Notes: generated by a model from the sequence alone, not told the origin. A stretch of DNA of 64,000 bases from Polyporus tsugae (GCA_024305745.1 JAHRBS010000009.1:992001-1056000); one strand, 5' to 3'. Counted from the stretch's first letter, positions 14,007 through 25,506 are shown. Made by a program: numbers and translations.

Positions 14007-14814
14007 CTAGTACCCGTGGTAGAGCATGAATGCCTCACGCGCACAGCGACAACGCTCGGGTTCACCGGACCTGCACACTTTCGCGAGGTATGATGCAGTG
14101 AGGGTCGAGAGCATGCCAAGGATTGAGGTCGCGATGGATGTCTGTGGAGATGGTAGAACAAGTAGAGAAAGGGAAACCGAGAGCGGCGGCGAGTTGGACC
14201 AAGGCTAGAGGTAAGCATGATCAATTCACGATCAATAGGATGAGAGTGCTTACCTGTCGTCCAGCCGTCGCCGCAGCGACTCCAGTGGTGAGCACGCCGA
14301 AGATAAAGAGCGTGCCAAGGGCGACGTTCAGCGCCCACCGGTGCATCCTCGCTGTACACGCCAACCGAATCAGCACCAGCTTCCAGCCCAACCCTCCCGC
14401 TACAAACAAAAAATAGTCACCAGTCCTCTTTGACAAAATCCTACTCCCCGGCTGGCTCCTGTTCATACTCATGCGCCGGGGGATCTTCTCCTTCCCCGTA
14501 TTGTTCCCGCGGTCGCTGCTGCCCGAGCTGTGGTGGGTGGGTAGGGGCAAGGGAAGGGTATACAAAACACCAGAATGGGGCTAGTTCGGGTACTGGTTCG
14601 ACAGCGCGGGCGGGGTGGGCCTGGTCGCCGGGTCGAGGTGCGGCGGCCTTTGTCCTTGTCCTTGTCCATTCCCAAACATGCTGGGGTTATGACCGTTTGC
14701 GGCGCCGGTGGCCGCGTAGCCCCTGCATTGTTCCCATTATCCATCGACGCGTGTGCCACACCCAAGCTCAAGCTCCCTCTGCCCCTCCCCCGACAGTGGG
14801 AGCGCCTGCGGCAT
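14007..14814 (-). CDS. Fungal SLATT-type two-transmembrane protein
   Basis: Four exons on the minus strand (14814-14762, 14722-14594, 14527-14254, 14141-14007) join in phase to 196 residues. The N-terminal half is Pro/Gly/Gln-rich and probably disordered. It is followed by RTGDYFLF and GWKLVLIRLACTARMHRWAL. Two hydrophobic segments come next, NVALGTLFIFGVLTTGVAAA and TSIATSILGMLSTLTASYLA, then SGEPE and a short REAF-LYHG tail. This order matches my memory of the fungal SLATT (SMODS and SLOG-associating 2TM effector) domain. The bacterial relatives are predicted pore-forming effectors; the fungal role is unknown. About 10-15 residues seem missing between SGEPE and REAF. The expected last helix appears downstream in another frame (RRRSEEIMGNARF), so the gene may be frame-shifted or have an unseen intron. 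The first exon is tentative. Confidence 0.7.
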
Positions 14815-15956
14815 GTCGAATACCAGCGAATGCTCCTCAGCCTCGGCGCCATGTGAGGCATCAGCTACGGACAGAACAAAGATAGACCGGTATCGGTACT
14901 CGTACTAACTCACCTGAAATCACCCCTATGCAGATGGCTAGGATCCCTGCCTACCGAAGGTGCAACGTCACTACTACGCCCCCCTGCAGGTTCCAAAGCA
15001 TGTGTTGTCGCCGTAATGCCGTAATGCCAGAGAGCGAGAGTCCGTCCGTCCTAGTCCGCTGGCGCCCGATCGGGCCTGTCCCAGCATGATGTGCATAATG
15101 AATGATCGGCAGTAGTAGTCCGTTTCCGCCATCCTCGGGGCTCGGGCAACTTACTCGAATAAGACCTGTTTAATGTCGTCTATCGCAACCGTACATAACC
15201 GGGCCACTGCGGCCACCAACCTGTCCAAATCCAAGCAGCTGACGGATGAAACAATCACTAATGCCTTGCTGCAGATGATGTTGGGCCATAGATCTGTGCC
15301 GTATTCCCACAATGCGATCGGGTTGCCATCCTCCTCGGACCGCCGCCCTGATGTCCAACGCTGATGGATAGCCACATCCCGCCGTTCAACTCCGTTCGAT
15401 CGCCCGCGTTCCTCCCCGCCCTGGCAACTCTACTTATGTGCGAAACGAAGCTCTCATCCAGTTCCGCAAGAGGAGCATCCGCCGCGTCTACTATCCCAGG
15501 TCGCAGGTCCGCCCATGTTGGATGATCGCGCCAGTGCGTGGGAGGGATGCTCGTAGCGGTCCTTGGGAGGAAGGCACTGTTGTGATGACGGAGTGTGTTC
15601 AGGTCCAATAACAGATCACCATCCCATCAATTCGCCGAGATGTAACTCGGATGCAGCGACCCGACTACTTGCTCGTCTAGCCGCCTGCCCCTGGGCCTGA
15701 CCCTTCCGGGATTGTAACCGGGTGCCATCTCCGAGTTCCAACATCTCCTCCGCCTTCCTCGTTGCGACTTGCGGCTCTCCCTTGGCCGTCCTGGTTGTCG
15801 TCCGCCCTCATGTTCTGACGCTGGACGTTCTCTCCCTTCACCCCCACCCCCACCGGATTCTCTCCCTTAGTATACCACCCTTCGCTTTCTTCTGCAGCTA
15901 TTCTGGGGGCTCTCCATTTTCATCCTGCCTTGCTGGGGCTTGCGGCTCTTCGACCA
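14815..15956. other. Intergenic divergent region, no gene supported
   Basis: This 1.1 kb gap lies between the SLATT gene (-) and the membrane-protein gene (+). An additional upstream exon of the SLATT gene could lie near 14815-14880, because the frame stays open there behind a TAG acceptor, but I found no exon to join it to. The last 150 bases before 15957 are strongly pyrimidine-rich. Confidence 0.45.
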
Positions 15957-17974
15957 ATGGATTCTCTACGTCGAATATTGGCTTTCTTCTTCTTCTCTTC
16001 CCTCCTTGTGCATCGGTGCAGCGCCACCCACACCTTCAACTGGGGTTTCGGTTCTAACGTGCGCCCAACGTCACTTCAATGCTTGTTCGACATGTGTTCT
16101 GAATGTTACTCGACGTACAGTTTGTTCAGACATCATTCGCCGAATGCCAGACACTCTCAATTAGTCTCATCAACCTCAATGGTTCGACGGGTACACCACC
16201 ATATTACATGTTTGCCTACGCCGTCGAGGGTACCACCATAGTGTCCCACATCGGAGACAAGCCCGATTCGTTGCAGTGGCAGGTGCAACATCCCAAAGGT
16301 ATGGTCTCTCGTATTTATTGTCAAGGGCTTCATACTCAACTTGCGCCACTCAGATTCTCAGCTTCTACTCACTATCGTTGACGGCAATAACAACACCGGA
16401 GGCTTCACAAACTCTTTCTACGACGTGGTCGGTACGTAGAATAATCTTCGCCCTCCCTAGCTCCGACGTAACGACCATACAATATATTTAGCCGGAACCG
16501 CTACTACCTGCCAGCCACCAACTCCGAAGAACCCTCCGAAAGTCCAGGCCAATGTCACGACTACTCTTTCCACTTGCGATCCTTGGGGGCTTACGGTCAC
16601 TGGCGGTGTTAAGCCGTACACCATCTCGCTTGCAGCTCTCAAGTCACCGGTCATCACAAACGTCACGATGGGAGCTCAGGATGACGTATTTACCTTTGTG
16701 GACCGCGCGGATCCTGGATCGTATTTACTGGGTAAGTACCACCCCCGCAATTTCGTTGCTATCTTGTTCTGAATCACCTCAATAGCCGCCGTCGTGGATG
16801 CGTCAGTAATCACTTTCGTCGGTCGATTGTCCTTTTACTGACAGCAACGACACTTTTTGACAGCACGGGCCAGTGGGGCATTTCTTCCGTCGCTGTCAAC
16901 ACTGCAGGCCCCCCTGTAACGAATGCTTCCTGCATTGGGCAGAACTCGATATCCACAACAACAACAGTAGTCAAAGCCCAGGCCGCTGCGGCGTCAAAGG
17001 CCGCTGAAGCTAAGAGAACAGCCATCGCCCTCGGTGTTGTTTTCGGGCTTGTGGTGCCACTCATTCTCGCAGGAGTCGCCTTCTGGTATTGGCGCCGTCG
17101 GAGGAGACTTTTGGCCCGAGGAGTCGTGGATGGTCAAGATGCGCGCCCTCGTCCGTTCGACCCTGCGGCGCCGGAACGCGCGATGGAGCGGCCAAGTCTG
17201 AACCTCGATACCAGGATGGTGCAGGTGAACAGCCAACCACAGCGCACACCATCCTGGGTCGTCGATGTCAACCGTCACACATTAGGCCGTCAGACGGACA
17301 GCCCGACCTCTTTCGACATGGCGTCCACAGAGATCGGCAGGTCCGCAAGCGTGCCCATGCCCTACCTCACGTCTCCACAGGTCCAGTCCTCGGCTGTGTT
17401 GATGATCGGCTCCCCGCAATCGCAGCTACCACCGTCGGCCGTGTCGCGGACGACGTCGATCGCGCGGACCCTTGCCCCGCTAGATAATGGACTGTTGACG
17501 CCAAATTCGACGTCCCCTGCCGCAACCCTGCCTCCCTCGCAGCGGTACCGCAAGATGCTCGAGGCTCATCTGGAAGCTCAGGCTGCTCGTACGCGGCTCG
17601 GGGCCGCGTCGGGCTCGGGTTCCGCTTCCCCGTCCTTGGCGGGTTCGAGCGTCCGCGGGCTCGGCATTGCTGGACCTTCCTCGCAATCAATCGTAGTTCG
17701 CCGGTCGCAGTCGGCGGGTCCGCCACGCTTGTTCCCCGCACAGCCCGCACAGAGACGTGCAGGCACGTCTTTGCGGCTGCCGTCGGTGACGGCGATCCCT
17801 GAGATGGGACCGGACATCATCATACAGCACAGGGATGGGGGCACCGTTGAGGAGCTGCCGCCGCCGTATCCGGTGGACAGCAGATATCCTGCAGCGCCGG
17901 GACCGAGCACACAGTCCCTGGCCGAACCTTGGTCACCTCCACAGGGAAGCGCGGGCCCCTCGGGGTTAGCGTAG
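15957..17974 (+). CDS. Type I single-pass membrane protein of unknown function
   Basis: Six exons (15957-16058, 16121-16298, 16354-16431, 16492-16731, 16786-16801, 16864-17974) give 574 residues. A hydrophobic N-terminal segment (LRRILAFFFFSSLLV) is a clear signal peptide. The extracellular part has repeated small beta-rich units with paired Cys and N-glycosylation sites (ECQTLSISLI, GTPPYYMFAYAVEG, TTCQPPTP, TLSTCDPWGLTVTGGVKPY). A transmembrane helix near residues 265-285 (AIALGVVFGLVVPLILAGVA) is followed by WYWRRRRRLL as a stop-transfer signal. The cytoplasmic tail of about 290 residues is Ser/Pro-rich with scattered basic sites. Such secreted-domain plus tail proteins are common in agaricomycetes and have no assigned function. 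The fifth exon is only 16 bases, but it is needed because both alternative readings hit stops. Confidence 0.85.
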
Positions 17975-18858
17975 CGGCTGCGGGTCAATAGGGCTGCTCG
18001 GCGTGCGCCTGTGGGCATTGATTCACGGGAGGACATGTCAAGCGTGGGGCATTCATTCGTTTGGGAAGCAGTTTACTTTATTACAGTTAATACCTTCACC
18101 TCTTCATCTTCTGACGACCTGCTAGTCTCAGGCCTACCCTTTTGGATGTTGGCGGCTGAGTGGTTGTGCTGACAGAATGTTCACGCTGTGTATAACCATT
18201 ATTGACACCTCGACGGTCTGTTCTTTATGTATCGTACTGTAGCGAAGGTTGTATGATATGGGGATGAGCTCAGGGGGACAGTACTCAAGGTCTAGGGACC
18301 ACTGGTGCTCATGGGACATGATTCACCTCTTGCGGAACTAGTCATGGAGTCGAAACTAACCAACGAAGTAGCACTGGCGGCTGCCATGCTTCGGAAGGTG
18401 GATGTACTCCGAAGTCCAGTGAATGTTTCGGCTCGTACGATGGCTAATGGCTCTGGACGGTGCCTAGAGTGAGCTCTGGATGTGCCTGGACGGTGCCTGG
18501 TCTGTCCGTAAATCATTGCTAACCCTCTATGTCATGGTTTTTGTCGTAGGCGGGCGACATGCGAAGTTCGGAACTGGCATATGGATCAGGCCGGAATTTG
18601 GCAATGCCCGATAAGGCATCTGACGTAAGCGGGAGGGAGGGGCGGCGCTGGTGGAGGGGACTCAGCTTGGGCTCGCAACAGAATTCAGCCTTGCAAGCCC
18701 TCCCCGACGCTTTCATCGACGACGACGGCGAATCACTCGAAGACCTCTTTCTATCATTATTCTGTCTACGTCCATCTTTCTCAGTGCTCCCTTCCCCTCC
18801 ACTTTTGACAGAATATCGCGCCCACCGCCTTGCGACGACTCCGGGAGGGTAGTACCCG
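17975..18858. other. Intergenic, no gene supported
   Basis: The gap holds the 3' end of the membrane-protein gene and the promoter and leader of the histone demethylase. A 97-codon frame (18559-18852) just upstream of the demethylase ends before its ATG and has no recognisable motif. If transcribed, it would be an upstream open frame in the leader. Confidence 0.5.
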
Positions 18859-21800
18859 ATGTCGACAAATAGTCGAGGTCCATCTGTGACCCGCTCCCGC
18901 TCTGCGACTCCAGACATCCCCCTACAGCCGGATCACTTCTATGGAAACGAGACAATTCAGCTCCCTCCGTCGCCTAATTCCGATGGACGGGACTGGCTTG
19001 ACCCCGCAGACGATCCCACCGCCCAGCGAGGCATCCCCGTCTTCAGACCAACGTTGGAGGAATTCCAGGACTTTGAAGGATACATGACTAGGGTAGAGCC
19101 GTGGGGTGTACGAAGCGGCATTGTGAAGATCATACCTCCGAAGGAGTGGTTAGTCTTTCATCCTCTTGCATTGGAGTATCGATCCCGGCTGCTCAACTCC
19201 CCCGTGCATATATGCAGGACCGAACGCCTTCCGTCCGTCGTGCCGCAGCTGGACAACATCAAGCTGAAGAGTCCTATCGAGCAGCATATGATCGGCCAGG
19301 AAGGGCGATTCCAGCAACAGAACATCGAGAAGCGGCGGACACTGAGCGTGCGCGAGTGGACGGAGCTGTGTGCGACAGACGATCTGCGTGCGCCGGGTGT
19401 GAACGAGATCGGTCTGTACGCTCGGGCGAACAACGGCGGCGCGAGGCGGACGAGGAGGGGGAGAAAGGCGGCCAGCGCGAGCGTGAACGCGGATGCGAGG
19501 ATGTCGGAGACTGCCGAGCCTGAGCAAATCAAGCGCGAACAGGAAGACGAATCCATCCCCCTCGACCCCCATCCCTCTTCATCAGCTCTCGTCTCACCCC
19601 CCAACAGCAATCGCAACCTTTCTCCTATAGACCACGACGAGGCCGCTGTTGAGGTACTTGTTGGGCTAGACCCTGCGCCGGGTCCTTCCAAGTCCTCGCA
19701 GCGGAGACATCCCTTGGCTCAGGAGGAGGAGGAAGATGGCGAGGACGAGGCCACGAAGCAGCATAACGAGGACGGGGAGATGGAGGATGTCAAAGACGTC
19801 AAGCCCAGGAGAGGTAGACGAGCTCCGCAGACGCGCGAGGCCAGAGAGGCCGACCTGGCTGTCCGTGCAGAGAAGGACCGCGAGTTCCTCGACTCGTTCA
19901 ATCCTCACAGGGCATGGCTCCCTCCAGATACGGAGCCGTCTAGCTATACCCCCGATTTCTGCAAGGATCTTGAGAGGCGGTATTGGAGGAACTGTGGTTT
20001 TGGCAAATCACCATGGTACGGTGCTGATCTGCAAGGCGAGTATCAGTATCTTCACTTTGGCCCTGATGGCGCTTACTGACAAATGGTCTCCCACATCCGG
20101 GCTGTAGGCTCCCTGTTTACCGACGAAACAACGGCCTGGAATGTTGCCTGCTTGCCCTCCGCTCTTACCCGCCTACTTCCAGCATCCTCCAAGGGTCTCC
20201 CTGGCGTCAATACGCCGTATCTGTATTTCGGCATGTGGCGGGCGACGTTTGCTTGGCATGTCGAGGACATGGACCTGTTCAGCATTAACTACATCCACTT
20301 TGGAGCGCCGAAGTTCTGGTATGCCATGCCCCAGGCTCGTGCAAACGCTCTCGAACAGACGATGAGGGGTACGTGTTGTCCATCGCACCACCTTTATGTT
20401 CTAGCCCTCCTGACTTCGATTTAGGTTTGTTTCCTGGAGCTGGGAAAAACTGCGACCAGTTTCTACGACACAAGTCATACCTCGCTTCTCCCACTCTTCT
20501 CGCTAAGACGGCTTGTCGACCGAATTGCCTTGTCCAGCAATCTGGGGAGTTCGTGATCACCTTCCCTCGTGGCTATCATGCTGGGTTCAATCTGGGCTTT
20601 AACTGTGCGGAGAGCGTCAACTTTGCACTGGAGAGCTGGATTGACATGGGCAGGAAGGCCAAGGCCTGCGGGTGTGTCAATTTCAGGTCAGTTCCCGTTT
20701 CGACAGTCGAAGAGGAGCTTGTAGCTAAATTCGCACCGTTAGCGTTCGTATTGATGTTGACCAACTGCTGCGGGATCGAGCGGCTGAGAACCGTCAAGTC
20801 TATCGCAACGCTGGCAAGTCACTCCTCGTCAAGAACGAACCAAAGGATGAGCACGAACCCGGTCCTAGCAAAAAGGCGAATGCTGCGAAGGACGCGAAGC
20901 CCAAGACGTCACGGAAGCGCAAGTCCGACAGCGATACCTCTCTTGCCAAGGCGAAGAAGCAGAAGACCAACTCGTCCTCTGCGTCCACTTCCGAGCCTGT
21001 CGCCTCGTCGTCCAAGCTTCCTCTGGCATTGCCCACGAAGCAGATCAAGCGCGTGATGCTAAAGATGGGCCCACCTCCACCCCCGAAAGAGCAGGAGTTC
21101 CCTTGCTGTCTCTGTCCGTCAAGCGATAGGCAAGGTTTGTTGCGCGTGCATGACCCACCAGCATGGTGGTTCGATTCCGCCAACACCGATGCGAAGTTGG
21201 GTCCATGTATGGCGCATGAGGAGTGTGCAGCGGTCCTACCGGAGACGTGGGTTGACGAGATTGAGCGCGAGAGCGAAGTGGGAGCGTTGGGCGAGAGCGC
21301 GTCAGGAATAGAGAAGGTGGTGTTCGGCGTGGATGGGGTGAGCAAGGACCGTTGGAATCTGGTAAGCAACGACTTCCGTACAGGTCGGGTGTAACATACC
21401 GAAATCGCTGAGACATTCACAGAAATGCACCGCGTGCACGAAGCTCAAGAACAGGGCCCACGGTGCCAAGATCCAGTGTATCAGTCCCAGGTGTCTGAAA
21501 GCGTTCCACGTCTCGTGTGCACGAGACGGGCATGCAAACGGGATTGTGTACACAATCCTCAGGGAGGTGGAAAAGGAAGTCATCCTGGTGGACAACGAGC
21601 CTCCCCGGCGACAGCCTACGCCCCCACCACCGCCACCCGGACCAGGTATCCTTATTTTGCACCCAGACTGCCAACCGCGTGTTCCTGCCCCCACCGGTCC
21701 TTCTGGCATCACCGCGGGAGACCTGCCCATGGACGTTGACCCCGTTCCCAGCTCTTCCGCGAGGGAGCCCGTACAGACTGCATCGGCTCAAAGTAAGGAT

Positions 21801-23013
21801 CCCCCGGAGCCCCAAGTGATCAAGACGATCCGGAAGACAGAGGTGGAGTTGCTCTGCCATCAACATAACCCAGTACGCATCGCTTCCATCGATCTCACGT
21901 CGAGCTGCTGGCTGAAGACAGTACAGGCCACGCTTGCGAAGAAGAAGGAAGCGAATGAGAAGCGCATCCGCGATCGGGTCATGGGCATTCCTGAGGGGAG
22001 CCTGATCAAGCTGCGCATCACGAATGGCATCTTCGAGGTACAGCTGCTGCGGATCATTGAGGAGAGGAGGACGGTGGAAGTGCTTTGGGATGCGGACAAG
22101 GACCAGAAGAAGGAGTTCAGCTGGAAGAGCGTGTTGGTCGGGAACACAGACGGGATCGTGGCGCAGAAGCCAAGTGCCGTCGCGCCACGGCCTAGTCGTG
22201 AGTGCCTTGCTATTTCCAGACTAGATGTGACCGCTGAGTTTTCGTGCCCTTCAAGCTGCACCGAGACCCACGTCTAACGTCCCCAGTGCATCGTACCCTG
22301 CGTCGGGGTATCGTCCCTTGGCCGCGACTCCCTCTCCTGTGACGTCTTCTGGGCACCTTGAAGCTCCGCCAACAGCTTCTACCCCAGCACAGGCTCCTCC
22401 CCCGGTGTACACTCCCTATTACCAACAACCCCGGACAGCAACTTATTCGTACGGATCTTGGCCATACCCGTACTGTGGCTCACAACCCACATATGCATCC
22501 GCCTCCAGTCAACCGTCTTCATCATACGGCGCACCACCCTCGTACCCCCAACATCATTACAATCACTACCCGTACTCAAGCACTGCAGCTCAGCCACCCC
22601 ACCCGCACTACCCGCCTTATACCGGCTACAACGGGTACGCTCCGCCGCCTCCACCTAGTGCACAGTCTCCTCCACAGCACCAGCCGGCGCAGCTGGACGC
22701 CCATCAGACGGCGTTGCATTGGCAGAGGCCGTATATGGGCCCGAGAGAGCCCACGCCCAAACCGCCTCCATTGACGGTGCCCATAGTTCCCGGCTACTAT
22801 GCGAACGGATATGGGTCCGCTGTTGCGCCTCAACCAAGCGCTGTTGGTAGCCAGGGCGCTGTCGAAAATGGGCCTGCGGACAGGCCGACGACTGAGCCGG
22901 TGCCTAGCGCTGTTCTGCAAGCCTCTGAAACTGCTCCCGCCGGGGCACATGAGAGCTCGACGACCACCGATGCGCCGGCGGCTGCTTTTGTTGCGGCCCG
23001 CGCGTCTTCATGA
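18859..23013 (+). CDS. JmjN-JmjC histone demethylase with extended PHD (KDM4/JHDM3-like)
   Basis: This is a probable nuclear Fe(II)/2-oxoglutarate-dependent histone lysine demethylase. Six exons (18859-20035, 20108-20368, 20425-20686, 20743-21361, 21423-22197, 22256-23013) give 1283 residues, or 1268 if a stop-free 45 bp intron at 21873-21917 is removed, which I favour. JmjN is near residues 55-95 (GIPVFRPTLEEFQDFEGYM). JmjC runs from GSLFTDETTAWNV to about residue 570, with iron ligands His443, Glu445 and His531 (AFAWHVED-like and GYHAGFNLGFNCAE). A Lys-rich linker follows, then a Cys/His-rich extended PHD (FPCCLCPSS, CTACTKLKN, FHVSCARDGH, LLCHQHNP). A small beta-rich segment (IKLRITNGIFEVQLLRII) in the place where animal KDM4 has Tudor domains comes next. 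The tail is Pro/Tyr/Ser-rich. Intron 20036-20107 uses a GC donor. The methyl mark is not deducible. Confidence 0.92.
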
Positions 23014-23364
23014 TGGCTTGGGTACTTTGCCGCTGGGAGCATCGCGTTGGATTACACTGCTGGATGCCGCGTTGGTTTCCCTGGAAGTTGTATTTTACCG
23101 TACTTTAGTGGCGTACATTAAAAGGGCATTTGTACTTTAGTCCCAATGTTGAAGTTGCAGTCGATAAGGACCAGATGTGAGAACTTCGAATGCTTACCCA
23201 TGGGGTAAGCAATACTCTCGGCCCTGCGGGGCCAACTTGGTCAAGGAGGTAAGCCCTCTTCAAACATAAGTTCTCGTCCTATTCTATCTACATAACATTA
23301 ATGTCCCAACCAATGTCCTTGTCCGAACCGTCTCCTGAAGCTCTTGTAAGGCAGGTCCGTGCGC
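23014..23364. other. Convergent 3' intergenic region
   Basis: This short gap lies between the ends of the histone demethylase and laccase genes. It is AT-richer than the coding DNA and holds both 3' UTRs by inference. Nothing else is seen. Confidence 0.6.
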
Positions 23365-25506
23365 TTAATGGTCACCCGGCGAGAGCGCGTCATAAGTCGG
23401 GCACAATCGTGACCACGCATGAGGCACGGGGTTCGCGTGCGGGATGCGGGGTATGTCCTCGGCGAGGACAACGGCGAAGCCGGCGTCGAGGTGGAAGTCG
23501 ATGTGGCAGTGGAGGAACCACGGGCCGGGGTTGTCCGTCCGGAAGCGGATCGTGACGTTGTCGTTCGCGTCGGACGTGCCGGTCGAGACGGTGTCGCGCC
23601 AGACGGGGTTGTGGTAGTTGTACGCGGTCGAGCCGGCGCTGCGCACCACTGCGAAGGCGTGCTGTCGAGAGGAGCAGTAAGTACGATGTTCGGGTTCGGG
23701 TTACGTCCCGGGGGGGGGGTACTAATAGAGGGAGACGGCGGAGAGGAGACTAATACTTACACCGTGCATGTGGAAGGGGTGGGGACCTCCGGGGGCGCGG
23801 GCGGTGGCAGGGAAGGTGATTTCGATGGACGAGTGGGATGGGAGAGCGTAGACGCCACCGGGGGGTAAGAGGTCCTGGGCAGTCTGCGCGCCACTTAGGA
23901 TCTGGAGGAGGACGGGGACAGGGGGAGGGTCAAAGGTGGCGTTGTTGATGAAGAAATTCGTGCCGTTGAAGTTGAAGGCCATGTTGAGGGCCAAGTCGAC
24001 ACCGCCCTGCTTAGGCCGCCCGGGCTGTACGATGAAGAAGCGTGAGTTCTTTAGACGAGGCTTTCTCAGCAAAAGGAGATGGTCACGTACTGTCTTCCTC
24101 GGAAACAAGGGGTGGAGGTCGGCCTCCTTGAGCAGGTTCTGCGTCGACTGCTGAGACCTCCCAGGTTCGATTGAGCTGGCACCATCGTAGCGCAGGATCG
24201 CAGAGTTCAGGCCACCCTCAAAGCCGAGGATACCAAGGTTTGGGTTTGCCCGAATCCAGTAATTGCCAACTGCCTGGTTTGCAGTGAGCTGAAAGAATTA
24301 CTCTCCTTCAGCTCCAATTCGCAAAAGATATGCTCAGGGGTACCCACCACGAAGGAGTAACGCTGAGCAGCGAAGATCTGGATGGCGTTGACGATGACGG
24401 GATGAGTCTCGATGCCATCGGCCTCGATGACGGTCAGGTTGTGACCATCGATGCTGAAGGTATAGTTCGGGTCGCATGACAGGGACACTAGGCGGAAGCG
24501 ATAGCTGCTCATATGTGTTCAACATCTTCACACAAGCGGATATTCGATCATACACGTACCGCTTGCCGTGTGTAACGTTGATAACGGCGAGGTCTGCAGC
24601 GGGCGTGTCTGGGCTACGGCCGTGACCATTTATGAGTGTAGAGTTGGCAAGTCCAGCCCTGGATTGCACGGAAAGTGAGTGACGACAACCCGGGGTGAGA
24701 AGCTGCATAGATCTAGACTCACGGGAAACGCGGACCAAGCCTGGCGGCAAAATGGTACCAGTCGGCGAGAGTGATGACAGTCGAATCTACATGATACATG
24801 GCATAGTAAGCAAAGGTCTGGAGTGGAAATGCTGGCGGGATCCTACCATCATCGACGTCGTAAAGCCACGCAAGGGGATCAAAGGGGTCATACACAACTA
24901 ATGGCCCTCTCAGGCCGTCGCAGTATTGGGTTGAGAGGTGACTGTGGTACCAGAAGGTACCTGAGTGGATGATTGACAGAGTCAGCATTATTGACCCTAT
25001 AGCAAAGGAACTGACCTACCAGCCTGACCAGGGACTCGAAAGTCGTACAGAAAGGAGTCCCCGCTGGCGATCGGGCACTGCGTGACGAAGGCAGGGCCGT
25101 CGGCCCAGTTGGTGCCCTTCTGGAATAGGCCGTGCCAGTGCTGGAAAAAGAACATAAGCACGGAAGATAGACATGAAGCTAATGCCCTGTACAATGCTGG
25201 TCGTCTTCAACATGGTGTGGTTTGTCATTCCATTGATGACATTGAGTCGAAAATGGTCCCCCTATAGCCGAATAGATTGGTATGTAAAGGATTCCTGGAC
25301 CAGAACCGCGTGAGGGGACTGACCTTGTTACCAGTAATGAGGGGCGAGGGAAAGACCCCGTTCACCACGACGGCGGCACGAGTGAAGCCATCCGGGGCGA
25401 CATCCGCATTGGATATGATCAGGTCAGCAATAGGCCCGATGGCTGCAAACGCAGAGGCGGCGAAAAGGACAGTGAGGTAGGGAAGCAAAGATCCAAGTCT
25501 TGCCAT
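23365..25506 (-). CDS. Laccase (secreted multicopper oxidase)
   Basis: Laccase oxidises phenols, including lignin units, with four copper ions and reduces oxygen to water outside the cell. Nine exons on the minus strand (25506-25324, 25261-25193, 25140-25020, 24960-24723, 24658-24560, 24504-24348, 24288-24091, 24024-23761, 23661-23365) give 541 residues. A signal peptide ([20 protein letters not shown]) precedes [20 protein letters not shown]. Copper motifs are HWHG at 85-88, HSH at 130-132, HPFHMHGH at 437-444 and [12 protein letters not shown] starting at 494. The type 1 copper Cys is residue 495. The axial position, ten residues later, is Phe505, which in known fungal laccases goes with higher redox potential. 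HMHG replaces the commoner HLHG. A TATA box lies 58 bp upstream of the ATG. Confidence 0.97.

Noticed and set aside
13784..14359. 191-codon minus-strand frame overlapping the SLATT gene
   Set aside because: It runs through the SLATT intron and the last SLATT exon in another frame. Only the short RRRSEEIMGNARF stretch is of interest.
13943..15350. 16-base direct repeat (TCCTCGGACCGCCGCC) near 13945 and 15333
   Set aside because: Two GC-rich copies 1.4 kb apart with no flanking structure. Chance or incidental.
18559..18852. 97-codon frame just before the histone demethylase start
   Set aside because: It ends before the ATG and no splice joins it. At most it is an upstream open frame.
21160..21185. 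T-loop-like GGTTCGATTCC that could suggest a tRNA
   Set aside because: It is inside the demethylase coding exon (AWWFDSAN) and no matching acceptor or anticodon stem is present.
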